A DNA stretch of 64,000 bases from Candidatus Pelagibacter sp. (lineage in GTDB: Bacteria; Pseudomonadota; Alphaproteobacteria; Pelagibacterales; Pelagibacteraceae): the NCBI GenBank assembly GCA_028097645.1, contig JAOHEU010000001.1, positions 28,397 through 92,396 of the forward strand, given 5' to 3'. The translations under genes and the position numbers were made by a program. The notes below the pieces were generated by a model. It did no database searches, was not told where the DNA came from, and was given only the letters and a program-made list of their open reading frames with translations. Below are positions 50,058 to 58,806 of the stretch, piece by piece (position 1 is the stretch's first letter; the number at the start of each line of letters is the position of its first letter).

Positions 50058-50112
50058 AGAGCAGTGAATATAAATACTACAAAAATTATATCACTGCTCT
50101 TTTTTATTTTTT
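50058..50112 (+). terminator. Terminator-like hairpin overlapping the tctB start
   Basis: AGAGCAGTGA (50058-50067) pairs with TCACTGCTCT (50091-50100), extended by TATAA/TTATA with one bulged base, then TTTTTATTTTTT. The GTG start of tctB (50064) sits in the 5' arm, so the structure can both end transcripts after tctC and hide the tctB start. Confidence 0.75.
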
Positions 50113-50535
50113 CAGCATTTTATTTATATACTGCTTACCAAATTCAAGTTTTTGCATTTGACGAAAATGCACCATTTAATGCTAGAACATTTCCAATTTA
50201 CTTAGGTTATACTGGATTATTTTTTTTCAGGATTAAAATTAATTTTACCAGATCCAAATACAATTAAAGTAGAGCATAAAACTCTAGAATATAAAAAAAC
50301 AGGAATTTTAGTTTTAATTGCAATTATATATGGAGCAACTATTTTAAAAGTTGGTTATTTTCTAACGACTTCTTTCTTTTTAATGGGGTCATACTATTTT
50401 TTAGGTGAGAGAAGATGGGTATTAATGTTTATGCTATCATTTCCTTTTGTTGCAGCATTTATGTACTTATTACACGGTGTTCTTGATATTTATCTTAGAG
50501 ATCCATTTTTAAAATTAATTGGAGTGATGGGATGA
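50064..50535 (+). pseudogene. tctB: TctB small membrane subunit, frame broken at a run of eight T
   Basis: The first frame (GTG 50064) reads into a typical TctB N-terminal membrane helix and the YLGYTGL segment, then leaves the family pattern and stops at 50267. Removing one T from the run at 50220-50227 joins it to a second frame that continues with three more hydrophobic segments and ends at TGA 50533-50535, overlapping the tctA start. The restored protein has about 156 residues, the normal TctB length, and the downstream part shows no decay. Sequencing error, strain mutation or transcriptional slippage at the T run could explain it. Confidence 0.85.
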
Positions 50536-52031
50536 TCGAAGGAATTTTAATTGGTTTAACAACAGCTTTAACTTTTCAAAATATATTTATGGTGATGATT
50601 GGTTGTTTCTTTGGAACAATCATTGGAATGTTGCCGGGTCTAGGACCAATGACAGCAATCGCTTTAATGATACCAATCACTTATGGTTTTGATCCTGCAA
50701 CGGGATTAATTTTAATGGCTGGTGTTTATTACGGTGCAGTATTTGGAGGTTCTACTTCTTCCATATTGTTAAATGCACCTGGTGTGCCCGGAACTGTTGC
50801 AACTTCATTTGATGGTTATCCAATGGCCCAACAGGGTAAAGCAGGAAAAGCTTTAGCTATAGCTGCTTGGAGTTCTTTTGCGGGCGGAACACTTGCTGCA
50901 ATTTATTTATTATTTTTAGCACCGAGTTTATCAAAAGTAAGTTTATCATTTAGATCACCAGATTATTTTGCATTAATGATTTTAGGTCTAACTGCAATTG
51001 CTGCTTTTTCTTCTAAAGGTCAATTTATTAAAGCAATGATGATGGTCGTACTTGGTTTGATGTTAGCCTCTGTTGGTCAAGATAGCTTGTCAGATATTAC
51101 AAGATTTACATTTAATAATATGAACTTAACTGATGGAATAAGTTTTGTTCTTGTTGTAATGGCAACTTTTGCAATGAGTGAAGCGCTAACTATTATCTTA
51201 AAACGTAATGATCCAACAGCTGCTGCAAAACAAGTTTCCTTAACAGAGCTTGGTTCAATTAAAATTGATAAAGAGGAGAGGTCAAAGATGTTAAAAACTA
51301 TTCCCCGAACCTCAATCATAGGGTTTATTATTGGAGTTTTACCAGGTGCAGGAGCAACTATTGCATCATTCTTGGCTTATGGAATGGAGAGAAATTTAGT
51401 TAATGATAAAGAGAAAGAACAATTTGGTAAAGGTAGTGTTCACGGATTAGCTGCACCTGAGACTGCAAATAATGCAGCTTGTTCAGGAGCTTTTGTTCCA
51501 TTATTAACTTTAGGTATTCCTGGAAGCGGTACTACTGCAGTAATGCTAGGTGCTCTTTTAGGTTTTGGTATTCAACCAGGTCCAAGACTTTATATGACCA
51601 ACCCTGAAATATTTTGGTCAGTTATAATGTCGATGTATATTGGAATGGTAGTATTACTTATTCTAAATCTACCTTTAATTCCTTACATAGCTAGAATTCT
51701 TGCTGTACCTAAAAACTATTTAATTCCACTTATTTTATTTTTTTCAATTACTGGAATTTATGTGATGTCATTTAACAATTTTGATATTTATTTAATGATT
51801 GGAATAGCTGTTGTTGCAACTTTTATGCGTTTATATGATTTTCCAATGCCACCACTCATTCTCGCATTTGTTCTAGGAGGGTTGATGGAAGAAAACTTAA
51901 GAAGATCTTTATTATTAAGCGATGGTTCTTGGACTTTTTTATGGGATAGAACTCTTACAGCTTGTATATTAGCTACAACAATTTTTATTGTTGGATGGCA
52001 AATTTACAAAACAATTACTAAAAAAGATTAA
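50532..52031 (+). CDS. tctA: Tripartite tricarboxylate transporter large membrane subunit
   Basis: A 499-residue integral membrane protein with about 11 TM segments. The TctA signature regions are clear: GMLPGLGPMTAIALM near residue 33 and its repeat GVLPGAGATIASF near residue 270, and LGIPGSGTTAVMLG near residue 330. With TctB and TctC it forms a secondary importer driven by an ion gradient. Its ATG overlaps the tctB stop. Intact and full length, which argues that the whole system is still in use despite the tctB frameshift. Confidence 0.93.
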   Translation: MIEGILIGLTTALTFQNIFMVMIGCFFGTIIGMLPGLGPMTAIALMIPITYGFDPATGLILMAGVYYGAVFGGSTSSILLNAPGVPGTVATSFDGYPMAQQGKAGKALAIAAWSSFAGGTLAAIYLLFLAPSLSKVSLSFRSPDYFALMILGLTAIAAFSSKGQFIKAMMMVVLGLMLASVGQDSLSDITRFTFNNMNLTDGISFVLVVMATFAMSEALTIILKRNDPTAAAKQVSLTELGSIKIDKEERSKMLKTIPRTSIIGFIIGVLPGAGATIASFLAYGMERNLVNDKEKEQFGKGSVHGLAAPETANNAACSGAFVPLLTLGIPGSGTTAVMLGALLGFGIQPGPRLYMTNPEIFWSVIMSMYIGMVVLLILNLPLIPYIARILAVPKNYLIPLILFFSITGIYVMSFNNFDIYLMIGIAVVATFMRLYDFPMPPLILAFVLGGLMEENLRRSLLLSDGSWTFLWDRTLTACILATTIFIVGWQIYKTITKKD

Positions 52032-52915
52032 GATTTAATATCAACTCTTTTTCTAATTATATCTTTGTCTAGTTTCATTTCTCTGTAAGAAATTATTAGG
52101 ACACCAGTAAATATTATAAGAGCACCAATCCAAGTATAAAGATCAGGCATTTCATCAAATACGAAATAACCAATAATAGAAGCAAAAACTAAATTTAAAA
52201 ATGAGTAGGGTTGAGTCATGCTTACATCAACCAATTTAAATGCATGATTGAGTGTTAAATGTAAAACTGTTCCACACATAGCTGCTAAGATTAAGTAGAT
52301 GAACGTTTTTAAGCTTGGCATTTCCCAAAAAAATAAAACAATAAAAAAGCTAAGTAGGCTCATAAAAATAGATTGATAAGCTAAAATAGTGATCGCACTA
52401 TCATCTTTAGAAATCTTTTTGGTTATTATTATATTAATTGACCAAAGTAATGCTGAAAATAAAACCATATAAACTCCAATAGATATATCTACAAAACCAG
52501 GTCGAATAATTACTAACATTCCACTAAAACCAAGTATTAATGCTAAAGTTCGATATATATAAATCTTCTCTCCTAAAAAAAATACCGCAAGAATTGTTAC
52601 AATTAAAGGAACTACAAAAGATATTGCAGTGAGTTTTTCAATAGGAAGTAGTACTAAAGCTGAAAAATATATAAGCATTGCAGGTAAACCAAGTATTGCT
52701 CTTAAGAAATGTTGTTTAAGATGAGTTGTTTGAAGTACGGCATCTTTATTCTTAATTATGTATGGTAAAATAATAACTAAACCTAAAAAAAATCTAAAAA
52801 AACCAGCTACATAAACATTAACATCTTCTTGAGCTATCTTTAAAAAAGAAAGCATTACAGTTCCAAAAAAAACAGAAGTGATTATTAAAAAAATAGCTAA
52901 TTTGTTATTAGACAT
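52028..52915 (-). CDS. EamA/DMT-family transporter
   Basis: A 295-residue membrane protein with ten predicted TM segments in two EamA repeats (about residues 5-140 and 150-280). The family exports metabolites such as amino acids or nucleosides, or imports small organic solutes. The gene ends four bases inside tctA (convergent). A paralog of the same family follows upstream after 49 bases, but the two are diverged. No substrate can be inferred. Confidence 0.85.
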   Translation of the reverse strand: MSNNKLAIFLIITSVFFGTVMLSFLKIAQEDVNVYVAGFFRFFLGLVIILPYIIKNKDAVLQTTHLKQHFLRAILGLPAMLIYFSALVLLPIEKLTAISFVVPLIVTILAVFFLGEKIYIYRTLALILGFSGMLVIIRPGFVDISIGVYMVLFSALLWSINIIITKKISKDDSAITILAYQSIFMSLLSFFIVLFFWEMPSLKTFIYLILAAMCGTVLHLTLNHAFKLVDVSMTQPYSFLNLVFASIIGYFVFDEMPDLYTWIGALIIFTGVLIISYREMKLDKDIIRKRVDIKS

Positions 52916-52964
52916 TAATAAATGAATATAAGTATTCCCGAACTATAAACAATCTTAGTTTAGC

Positions 52965-53828
52965 TTAATTTTTAGAAGATTGGTTTAAAACAAAGACACC
53001 AGAACAGGTAATTATTATAGCTCCAATAACTGTGAATATATCTGGAATATCATTATAAAATATATATCCAAATATTATTGCCCAAAAAATTAATGTATAA
53101 TGGAATGGCTGAATAATGCTTGCTTTTGCTTTGCTCAATGCAATTATTTGTAGATAAAGACCTAATGAAAAAAATATACCAATGCCTAAAAACATTGCAT
53201 ATGAATATCCATCAATTGGAGTCCAAAACTTAAAAGCCAATAAAGACATAATTATTAAACCAATAATTGATGTATAAAATAATGAAGTTTCATTTGCATC
53301 ATGTTCAGAAACTTTTTTAGTAATAATTTGATAAAGTCCAAGCACAAATGCAGCAATTAATGGCAACAATGCTTTTGGATCAAAAATTGATGAAGTTGGT
53401 CTTAGAATAATCAAAACTCCAATAAAGCCAATAAAAATTGCGACCCAAGTTTTAGCAGATACTTTTTCTTTCAAGATAATTGCAGATAAAGCAACCACTA
53501 TTACTGGCGCAAGTGAACCAATGCTATGAGCATTAGCTAATGATAAATATTTAAATGACAAAACAAAACAACCAGATTCTATCACTGATAGTAAGCTTCT
53601 AAATATCTGTAATTTGATATCTTTTGATTTATAAAAAAATTGATTATTTTTTCTTTTAGACTCAAATAAAGCTAAAAATAAAACAAAAAAATATTTAACC
53701 AAAAGTAACTGAAAAATAGAATGATGAATTATTAAAGTTTTTTGAATTGTATCTAAAATAGAAAAAGATAAGTAAGCAAAAATTCCAAAAAGCATTCCAA
53801 TAGACTCTTTGGATTTAAAAAGATGCAT
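52965..53828 (-). CDS. EamA/DMT-family transporter
   Basis: A 287-residue protein with ten TM segments in two EamA repeats (about residues 8-140 and 148-280). It has the typical LAPVIVVALSAIILKEK segment at the end of the first repeat. It is separated by three bases from the upstream glycosyltransferase gene and is likely cotranscribed with it and with the adjacent DMT gene. Export of a sugar- or amino-acid-like metabolite is possible; the sequence gives no substrate. Confidence 0.85.
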   Translation of the reverse strand: MHLFKSKESIGMLFGIFAYLSFSILDTIQKTLIIHHSIFQLLLVKYFFVLFLALFESKRKNNQFFYKSKDIKLQIFRSLLSVIESGCFVLSFKYLSLANAHSIGSLAPVIVVALSAIILKEKVSAKTWVAIFIGFIGVLIILRPTSSIFDPKALLPLIAAFVLGLYQIITKKVSEHDANETSLFYTSIIGLIIMSLLAFKFWTPIDGYSYAMFLGIGIFFSLGLYLQIIALSKAKASIIQPFHYTLIFWAIIFGYIFYNDIPDIFTVIGAIIITCSGVFVLNQSSKN

Positions 53829-53831
53829 AAA

Positions 53832-54914
53832 TTAGCTTAAGATCTTTTTGTATTCTTCAACGATATTTGGCCAATAAAACTTAGAGACAAATTCTTTTGC
53901 ATTTTTTCCGTACTCTAAATATTTTTTATTTTCCAACATAGAATTGATTGATGAATAAATGTCATCTAAATTATTTCCATCACAAATTAATCCTGTTTTT
54001 TCATGATCAATAGCATCAGACGCACCACCATCTTTTCCACCAATGGATGGAATACTTAATTGAGCAGCTTCAGTATAAGCTATTCCAAAACCTTCAACAG
54101 AGGATTTATAAATAGTAGATGGCATTACAAAAATATTTGATTTAGCCACTAAAGCATTTTTTAAATCTTCACTTATATCTTTAAAAAACATTACCTGACC
54201 CTCCAAATCTAATTCTTTTACAAGATCTTTAATATTTTCTTCTTCATCACCATAACCGATACAAATGTAGATAATATCTGGATAAATTTGTTTTAGATTT
54301 CTTAAAGCCATTATTACTTTTTCATGATTTTTTCGTTTATCAAATCTTGAAACTGTAATTAATCTTGGTGTTTTCACTTTAAGTAAGCTTTCAACTTTCT
54401 CTAATGACTTTTGATCAAGATCTTTGATTGGATCTATACCTGGGTTAATCACGATAATATTTTCTTCTTTAACTCCAATTTCAATTGCTAAATTTTTAGT
54501 ATATTTTGAATTAGCAATTACTTTTTCAACATTGTTTAAAACTTTTAATAAACGTTTGTTAATCCCTGATCCTTTAGCGTGATTAATTTCTTTACCATGA
54601 ATTAAACAATATTTTTTTTCAGTAGTCTTTAAATGTTCTAAGCTTTTCCAATGATCAGCTATAATTCCATTTACTTTGCCATTTTTTATAAATTCATCAA
54701 TGAGATAGGCTTTTCGATATTTTCTAAGTAATTTAGGTCCCCCAACTCTTTCAATAGAAAATGTTGCTTGTTCATCAAATTCCTTATGTTTTTCAACATA
54801 ATCTGCAAAAACTTTAATCATAAAGTTTTTTGAAAGTTCTCTTGCAAGTCCCCACATTAAGCTTTGCATACCACCAAGCTCAGGCGGAAAAGATCTAGTA
54901 ACGATTAAATACAT
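53832..54914 (-). CDS. Glycosyltransferase family 4
   Basis: A 360-residue GT-B fold enzyme. The N-terminal TRSFPPELGGMQ segment and the C-terminal VEGFGIAYTEAAQ motif (about residues 275-290), with the conserved EX7E glutamates, identify GT4. HGKE near residue 105 and NPGIDP near residue 162 are also usual. It would transfer a sugar from a nucleotide donor to a lipid or glycan acceptor at the inner face of the membrane. It is coupled to the thioredoxin-like gene by a one-base overlap. Confidence 0.88.
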   Translation of the reverse strand: MYLIVTRSFPPELGGMQSLMWGLARELSKNFMIKVFADYVEKHKEFDEQATFSIERVGGPKLLRKYRKAYLIDEFIKNGKVNGIIADHWKSLEHLKTTEKKYCLIHGKEINHAKGSGINKRLLKVLNNVEKVIANSKYTKNLAIEIGVKEENIIVINPGIDPIKDLDQKSLEKVESLLKVKTPRLITVSRFDKRKNHEKVIMALRNLKQIYPDIIYICIGYGDEEENIKDLVKELDLEGQVMFFKDISEDLKNALVAKSNIFVMPSTIYKSSVEGFGIAYTEAAQLSIPSIGGKDGGASDAIDHEKTGLICDGNNLDDIYSSINSMLENKKYLEYGKNAKEFVSKFYWPNIVEEYKKILS

Positions 54915-55468
54915 TAATCATATTTCCATTTGATGCCACAGCCAGCACTAGGTATTTGGTTCTGTGGTCCATTGCCAGTTTCAGCAATTTGTTTCATAGA
55001 TTTTAATAAATCACTTTCACCATCTTTTACTGGCACAAAATTTTTAAGTTCCCTTAGTCTTCCTCTGTATTGTAGCTCAAGGTTTTTATTATAACCAAAG
55101 AAATCAGGTGTGCATACAGCATCATAAGACTTTGCAATTTCTTGTGTATCGTCATGCAAATAAGGAAAATTAAAATTATTATCTTTAGAAAATTTAATCA
55201 TATTTTCAAATGAGTCATCTGGATAATTCACAAAATCATTTGAGCATATCGCTACTGTATTAATCCCAATTTTTTTTAATTCATTATAATCTTCGACTAG
55301 TTCTTTTGTAATAGCTTTGACATATGGACAATGATTGCAAATAAACATTATCAAAGTTCCATTTTCTCCCTTGATATCATTTAATGAAATAACTTTGTTT
55401 TCTGTAGATTTTAATTCAAAGGGTAAAGCTTTTTTACCAAAATCACATATTGGAGTTTGAACTGGCAT
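54914..55468 (-). CDS. Thioredoxin-fold protein of the AhpC/TlpA type
   Basis: A 184-residue protein with a redox motif C44-N-H-C47 (CNHCPY) following a predicted beta strand, as in redoxin/ResA-like proteins that contain a CPYV turn. There is no signal peptide, so it is probably cytoplasmic. The family includes putative peroxiredoxin-like reductases; the exact partner is unknown. It overlaps the following glycosyltransferase by one base and is divergent from the gamma-carbonic-anhydrase-like gene by 20 bases. Confidence 0.82.
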   Translation of the reverse strand: MPVQTPICDFGKKALPFELKSTENKVISLNDIKGENGTLIMFICNHCPYVKAITKELVEDYNELKKIGINTVAICSNDFVNYPDDSFENMIKFSKDNNFNFPYLHDDTQEIAKSYDAVCTPDFFGYNKNLELQYRGRLRELKNFVPVKDGESDLLKSMKQIAETGNGPQNQIPSAGCGIKWKYD

Positions 55469-55488
55469 ACTATAAGAATATATAAATT

Positions 55489-56001
55489 ATGTTTTACGAT
55501 TTAAAAGATAAAAAACCTCAAAACTCAGGCGAAAATTGGGTAGCACCAAATGCAACTATTATTGGAGATGTGACTTTAGAGAAAAACTCTAGTATCTGGT
55601 TTAATGCAGTATTACGTGGTGATATTGAAAATATTCACATAGGTGAGGGGTCTAATATTCAAGACGGAAGTGTTTTACACACTGATCCTGGTTGCCCTTT
55701 AAAAGTTGGAAAAGACGTAACTGTCGGCCATCTAGTCATGCTTCATGGATGTACCATTGGTGATAATAGTTTGATTGGAATTGGCGCTGTAATACTTAAC
55801 AAAGCTAAAATTGGTAAAAATTGTATTATTGGAGCAAAAGCTCTGATTACAGAAAATAAAGAAATACCAGATAATTCATTGGTAGTTGGTTCACCAGGCA
55901 AAGTAATTAGACAAGTGACTGAAGAAGAAAAAAAATCAGTTTTAGAAAATACCAAGCACTATCAAGATAATTGGAAAAGATATTCTAAATCAGTATTTTA
56001 A
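55489..56001 (+). CDS. Gamma-carbonic anhydrase/YrdA-like hexapeptide protein
   Basis: A 170-residue left-handed beta-helix protein with repeated hexapeptides (IGxxxxIG). Likely metal ligands H64, H81 and H86 have the spacing expected for gamma-carbonic-anhydrase homologs. Many such YrdA/PaaY-type proteins show no or weak carbonic anhydrase activity, so catalysis should not be assumed. It is divergent from the thioredoxin-like gene and three bases upstream of the ROK gene, with which it probably forms an operon. Confidence 0.87.
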   Translation: MFYDLKDKKPQNSGENWVAPNATIIGDVTLEKNSSIWFNAVLRGDIENIHIGEGSNIQDGSVLHTDPGCPLKVGKDVTVGHLVMLHGCTIGDNSLIGIGAVILNKAKIGKNCIIGAKALITENKEIPDNSLVVGSPGKVIRQVTEEEKKSVLENTKHYQDNWKRYSKSVF

Positions 56002-56004
56002 TTA

Positions 56005-56925
56005 ATGAGCAAGAAATTTAAAATTGGTATCGATTATGGAGGTACCAAAATTGAAGGAATTCTTTTAGATGATAGTGGCGCTCAAATAGAAAGAAAAAGA
56101 TACTCTTATGAAAAAAATTACTTGTCAGGAATTGAAACAGTAAAAAAACTCGTAGATGAATTTGATAAGCTGAGTAATCAAATTTGTACAGTTGGTATAG
56201 GAATACCTGGATTTTCTTCTAAGGAAACAGGATTAGTGACAAACGCAAACTCCATGTGGTTAAATGATAAACCATTTAAAAAAGATTTAGAAACAGCTCT
56301 TAAAAGAGAAGTTAGATTAATGAATGACGCTAATTGCTTTACTTTATCAGAAGCAGTTGATGGTGCAGGAAAAGAGTATCAATCTATTTTTGGGATAATA
56401 GTTGGCACTGGCTTTGGTGGAGCGCTTTCATATAAAAAAGAAATTATTGAAGGAGCTAATCAAATTGCAGGTGACTGGGGACATCAACCTCTTCCTTATC
56501 CAACTAAAGAGGAAATTGAAACAAAGATTAATTGTCCATCAATGAATTGTGGAAGACCTTTATGTGCAGAACAATTTATGTCAGGTATTGGCTTTAAAGA
56601 TGTGTTTAATAAAAAAAATAATACAAATTTTTCATCAGAAGAAATTGTACAACTTGATTTAGACGGAGATCCTAGAGCTAATTTAGAATTAAGTTTATAC
56701 GAAGATAGAATGGCAAGATTAATGGCAGTAATGATTGGTATTTTTGATCCTGATGTTATAATTCTTGGAGGAGGAATGTCTAATATAGACAGACTTTATA
56801 AAAATATTCCAGCTTTGATCCCCAAATATACTTTTTCTAATAAAGTAATTACAAAAGTAATAAAAAATTTTCATGGAGACTCAAGTGGAGTTAGAGGCGC
56901 CGCTTGGCTTTGGAATAATGTATAA
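56005..56925 (+). CDS. ROK-family sugar kinase
   Basis: A 306-residue kinase. The ATP-binding DYGGTK motif is at residues 9-14, the catalytic Asp in NDANCF near residue 109 and the GTGFGG motif near residue 132. The zinc motif near residue 176-190 (CPSMNCGRPLC) has the cysteine pattern of ROK proteins. Similar enzymes phosphorylate fructose, glucose or N-acetylglucosamine. No DNA-binding domain is fused, so it is a kinase and not a NagC-type repressor. Substrate undetermined. Confidence 0.88.
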   Translation: MSKKFKIGIDYGGTKIEGILLDDSGAQIERKRYSYEKNYLSGIETVKKLVDEFDKLSNQICTVGIGIPGFSSKETGLVTNANSMWLNDKPFKKDLETALKREVRLMNDANCFTLSEAVDGAGKEYQSIFGIIVGTGFGGALSYKKEIIEGANQIAGDWGHQPLPYPTKEEIETKINCPSMNCGRPLCAEQFMSGIGFKDVFNKKNNTNFSSEEIVQLDLDGDPRANLELSLYEDRMARLMAVMIGIFDPDVIILGGGMSNIDRLYKNIPALIPKYTFSNKVITKVIKNFHGDSSGVRGAAWLWNNV

Positions 56926-56949
56926 TGTTTTTACAAAAAGGAGACAATG

Positions 56950-57240
56950 ATGCCAGCAGGTTATGTAATTGCGCAATTAAAAGTAACTAATCCTGAAAAC
57001 TATAAGGAATATGTAGCTAAAGTTTCAGAGGTTGTTAAAAAATATAATGGAGAGTATCTAGTTAGAAATGGTGAATATCAAGTTGTCGAAGGAGAAGACA
57101 ATTTTCCAAGATTAGTGATTATTAGATTTCCCAGTTATGAAAAAGCTTTAGAGTGGTATCACTCAGATGAATATAAGCCTGTTAAAGATATACGTTTGCA
57201 AAATTCTGAAGGCAGTAATATTATAGTGAAAGGACTATAA
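56950..57240 (+). CDS. DUF1330-domain protein
   Basis: A 96-residue ferredoxin-like dimeric alpha+beta barrel (DUF1330). The family pattern is visible: YxxYVAKVSEVVKKYNGEYLVRNG in the first half and a RFPSYEKALEWYHSDEY segment near residue 60-76. ATG 56950 is preferred to the adjacent ATG 56947, because AAGGAG lies six bases before it and only three before the other. Function of the family is not established; some members are linked to small-molecule binding. Confidence 0.85.
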   Translation: MPAGYVIAQLKVTNPENYKEYVAKVSEVVKKYNGEYLVRNGEYQVVEGEDNFPRLVIIRFPSYEKALEWYHSDEYKPVKDIRLQNSEGSNIIVKGL

Positions 57241-57250
57241 ATATTTAATT

Positions 57251-58201
57251 ATGAAAAAAATTATTTTCTTTATTTTTATCATTTTTACTACAAAATTATT
57301 TTCAACTTTAGTTATTGCAGATGAAAAACCTGGAAGATTTTTTGAAGATCAACCTGATATAACAGAGGATTATCAAATTCATTTCAATTATGTTCTGGCT
57401 GCTGATAGTGAAGATCGAGAAATGGATATCAATGGTAAAATGGAAAAGATATTATTAGAACTTAATGAAGTAATGCTCAAAGCTACTGCTGAGCATGAAA
57501 AAGGTGATGGTATTCCCAGAAAATATAAATTTGATTATCGTGCTGATGGTAAGTTAGATATTACATTTATTAGATTAGATAAAAAACATAAAGAACTACA
57601 TAAATGGGCAAACAACGATATCATACCCTTCTTAAATAAAATTAAAGGTCAAAATAATATTAAGAAGCATTATTATAACTTTGCTGATTTTAACAATGTG
57701 GATGGTGGTGAAGCTGGTGTTGGTTATGGCACAACTTACTTAAGAAATAATAATAATGGTTCAGACGAAAAAAAAATGTTGGTTACTCTGCATGAGTTAC
57801 ATCATAGTAACGGAGGAGGCTATAATTGTGTTCCAGGTGTAAGTAATGGCCATTACACTAATCGTGATAAAAAAGTACAATTAAATCAAGGAACAAAACT
57901 TGGTCAAGTTTATGCTCACAATAAATCAGACTGCCCTCAATTACAGGACTCGGTGTTTTTAACACCTACATCAAAAACATCCTATGACCCTTATGAAGTA
58001 AATTGTTTATTTAAACTTGGTAAATTTACAAATAAAAAATTTATGAAAGTAGTAAATAAAATGAAAAAAAATCCAGATAAAAAGATAAGTTGGAAAAATA
58101 GATTTGGTTCAAGTTGTAGATATAGAGACTGGGATCGTGCTAAGGGAGGATTTTATATTTGGGGTGTACAAGAAAATATTGCTGCAACATTAAATAATTA
58201 A
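57251..58201 (+). CDS. Secreted protein with HExxH metal-protease motif
   Basis: A 316-residue exported protein. A signal peptide covers residues 1-23 (VIA-DE). A HELHH motif at 181-185 gives the HExxH pattern (H181, E182, H185), preceded by LVTL and followed by SNGGG, typical of the active helix of zinc metallopeptidases; the third ligand is not clear (candidates H201 or H223). Six cysteines in the mature part could form disulfides. I do not recognise a peptidase family. It is followed by a convergent PNPOx-like gene with a four-base overlap. Confidence 0.7.
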   Translation: MKKIIFFIFIIFTTKLFSTLVIADEKPGRFFEDQPDITEDYQIHFNYVLAADSEDREMDINGKMEKILLELNEVMLKATAEHEKGDGIPRKYKFDYRADGKLDITFIRLDKKHKELHKWANNDIIPFLNKIKGQNNIKKHYYNFADFNNVDGGEAGVGYGTTYLRNNNNGSDEKKMLVTLHELHHSNGGGYNCVPGVSNGHYTNRDKKVQLNQGTKLGQVYAHNKSDCPQLQDSVFLTPTSKTSYDPYEVNCLFKLGKFTNKKFMKVVNKMKKNPDKKISWKNRFGSSCRYRDWDRAKGGFYIWGVQENIAATLNN

Positions 58202-58803
58202 GGAACTAACCAATTATCTTTATCATTTTCTAGATCAAATCTTGCTCTACGATGTCCTTTTGCTGCTAAATAAAGCCACTCAATAGATTTAATTTTACAC
58301 AGAATAACAGTAAAGTTTTTATAACCTTCTTCACTTTGTTCTTTAGTATAATCAAAGTTATCAAGCTCTGGTTTTAACCCCGAAGTTGGAATGTCACTTT
58401 TTGTTCCTGGTCCATAATCAACTAAGTAACATTTTCTAGATATATGTTGTGTTTTTGACCAAGACTCTTTTGTAATTTCATTTTCATGATTTACAGTGCA
58501 TTCAACTTTAAGTCTAACTTGAATCTTTTCTTCTTTATCATAAAATAGCATTGCTGCATTTTTATTAGATTTTAATTTATTAATTTTATCTGATCTAATA
58601 TCACTATGGTATTGAACAAGATTATTTGTTTCATCTGCTTTTCTAAGAACTACTATTCGTCCATCAAAATCTGATTGATCTCCACAAATAAAAACAGGTA
58701 TTCTAAAAGGCGAGCTTCTATCTTTGACTGCATTAGTTAACATTGACCAAATTTTCTTTTTGATCTCAGTAAAGTCCTCGTAATAAGGAACGGTATCAGT
58801 CAC
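58198..58803 (-). CDS. Pyridoxamine 5'-phosphate oxidase-fold flavoprotein
   Basis: A 201-residue protein of the PNPOx-like split-barrel fold, which binds FMN at a dimer interface. The RIVVLRKAD segment near residue 50, the DIRSDKINKLKSNKNAAMLFYD segment near residues 68-90 and the C-terminal IEWLYLAAKGHRRARF match. It lacks the substrate-binding histidine/arginine pattern of true PdxH at the C terminus, as far as can be judged, and may act on other flavin-dependent reactions. It lies three bases after the dehydrogenase gene upstream. Confidence 0.8.
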   Translation of the reverse strand: MTDTVPYYEDFTEIKKKIWSMLTNAVKDRSSPFRIPVFICGDQSDFDGRIVVLRKADETNNLVQYHSDIRSDKINKLKSNKNAAMLFYDKEEKIQVRLKVECTVNHENEITKESWSKTQHISRKCYLVDYGPGTKSDIPTSGLKPELDNFDYTKEQSEEGYKNFTVILCKIKSIEWLYLAAKGHRRARFDLENDKDNWLVP

Positions 58804-58806
58804 AGA

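Noticed and set aside
52028..53828. The two DMT carriers as subunits of one heteromeric SMR-type pump
   Set aside because: Each has ten TM segments in two EamA repeats, so each is complete on its own.
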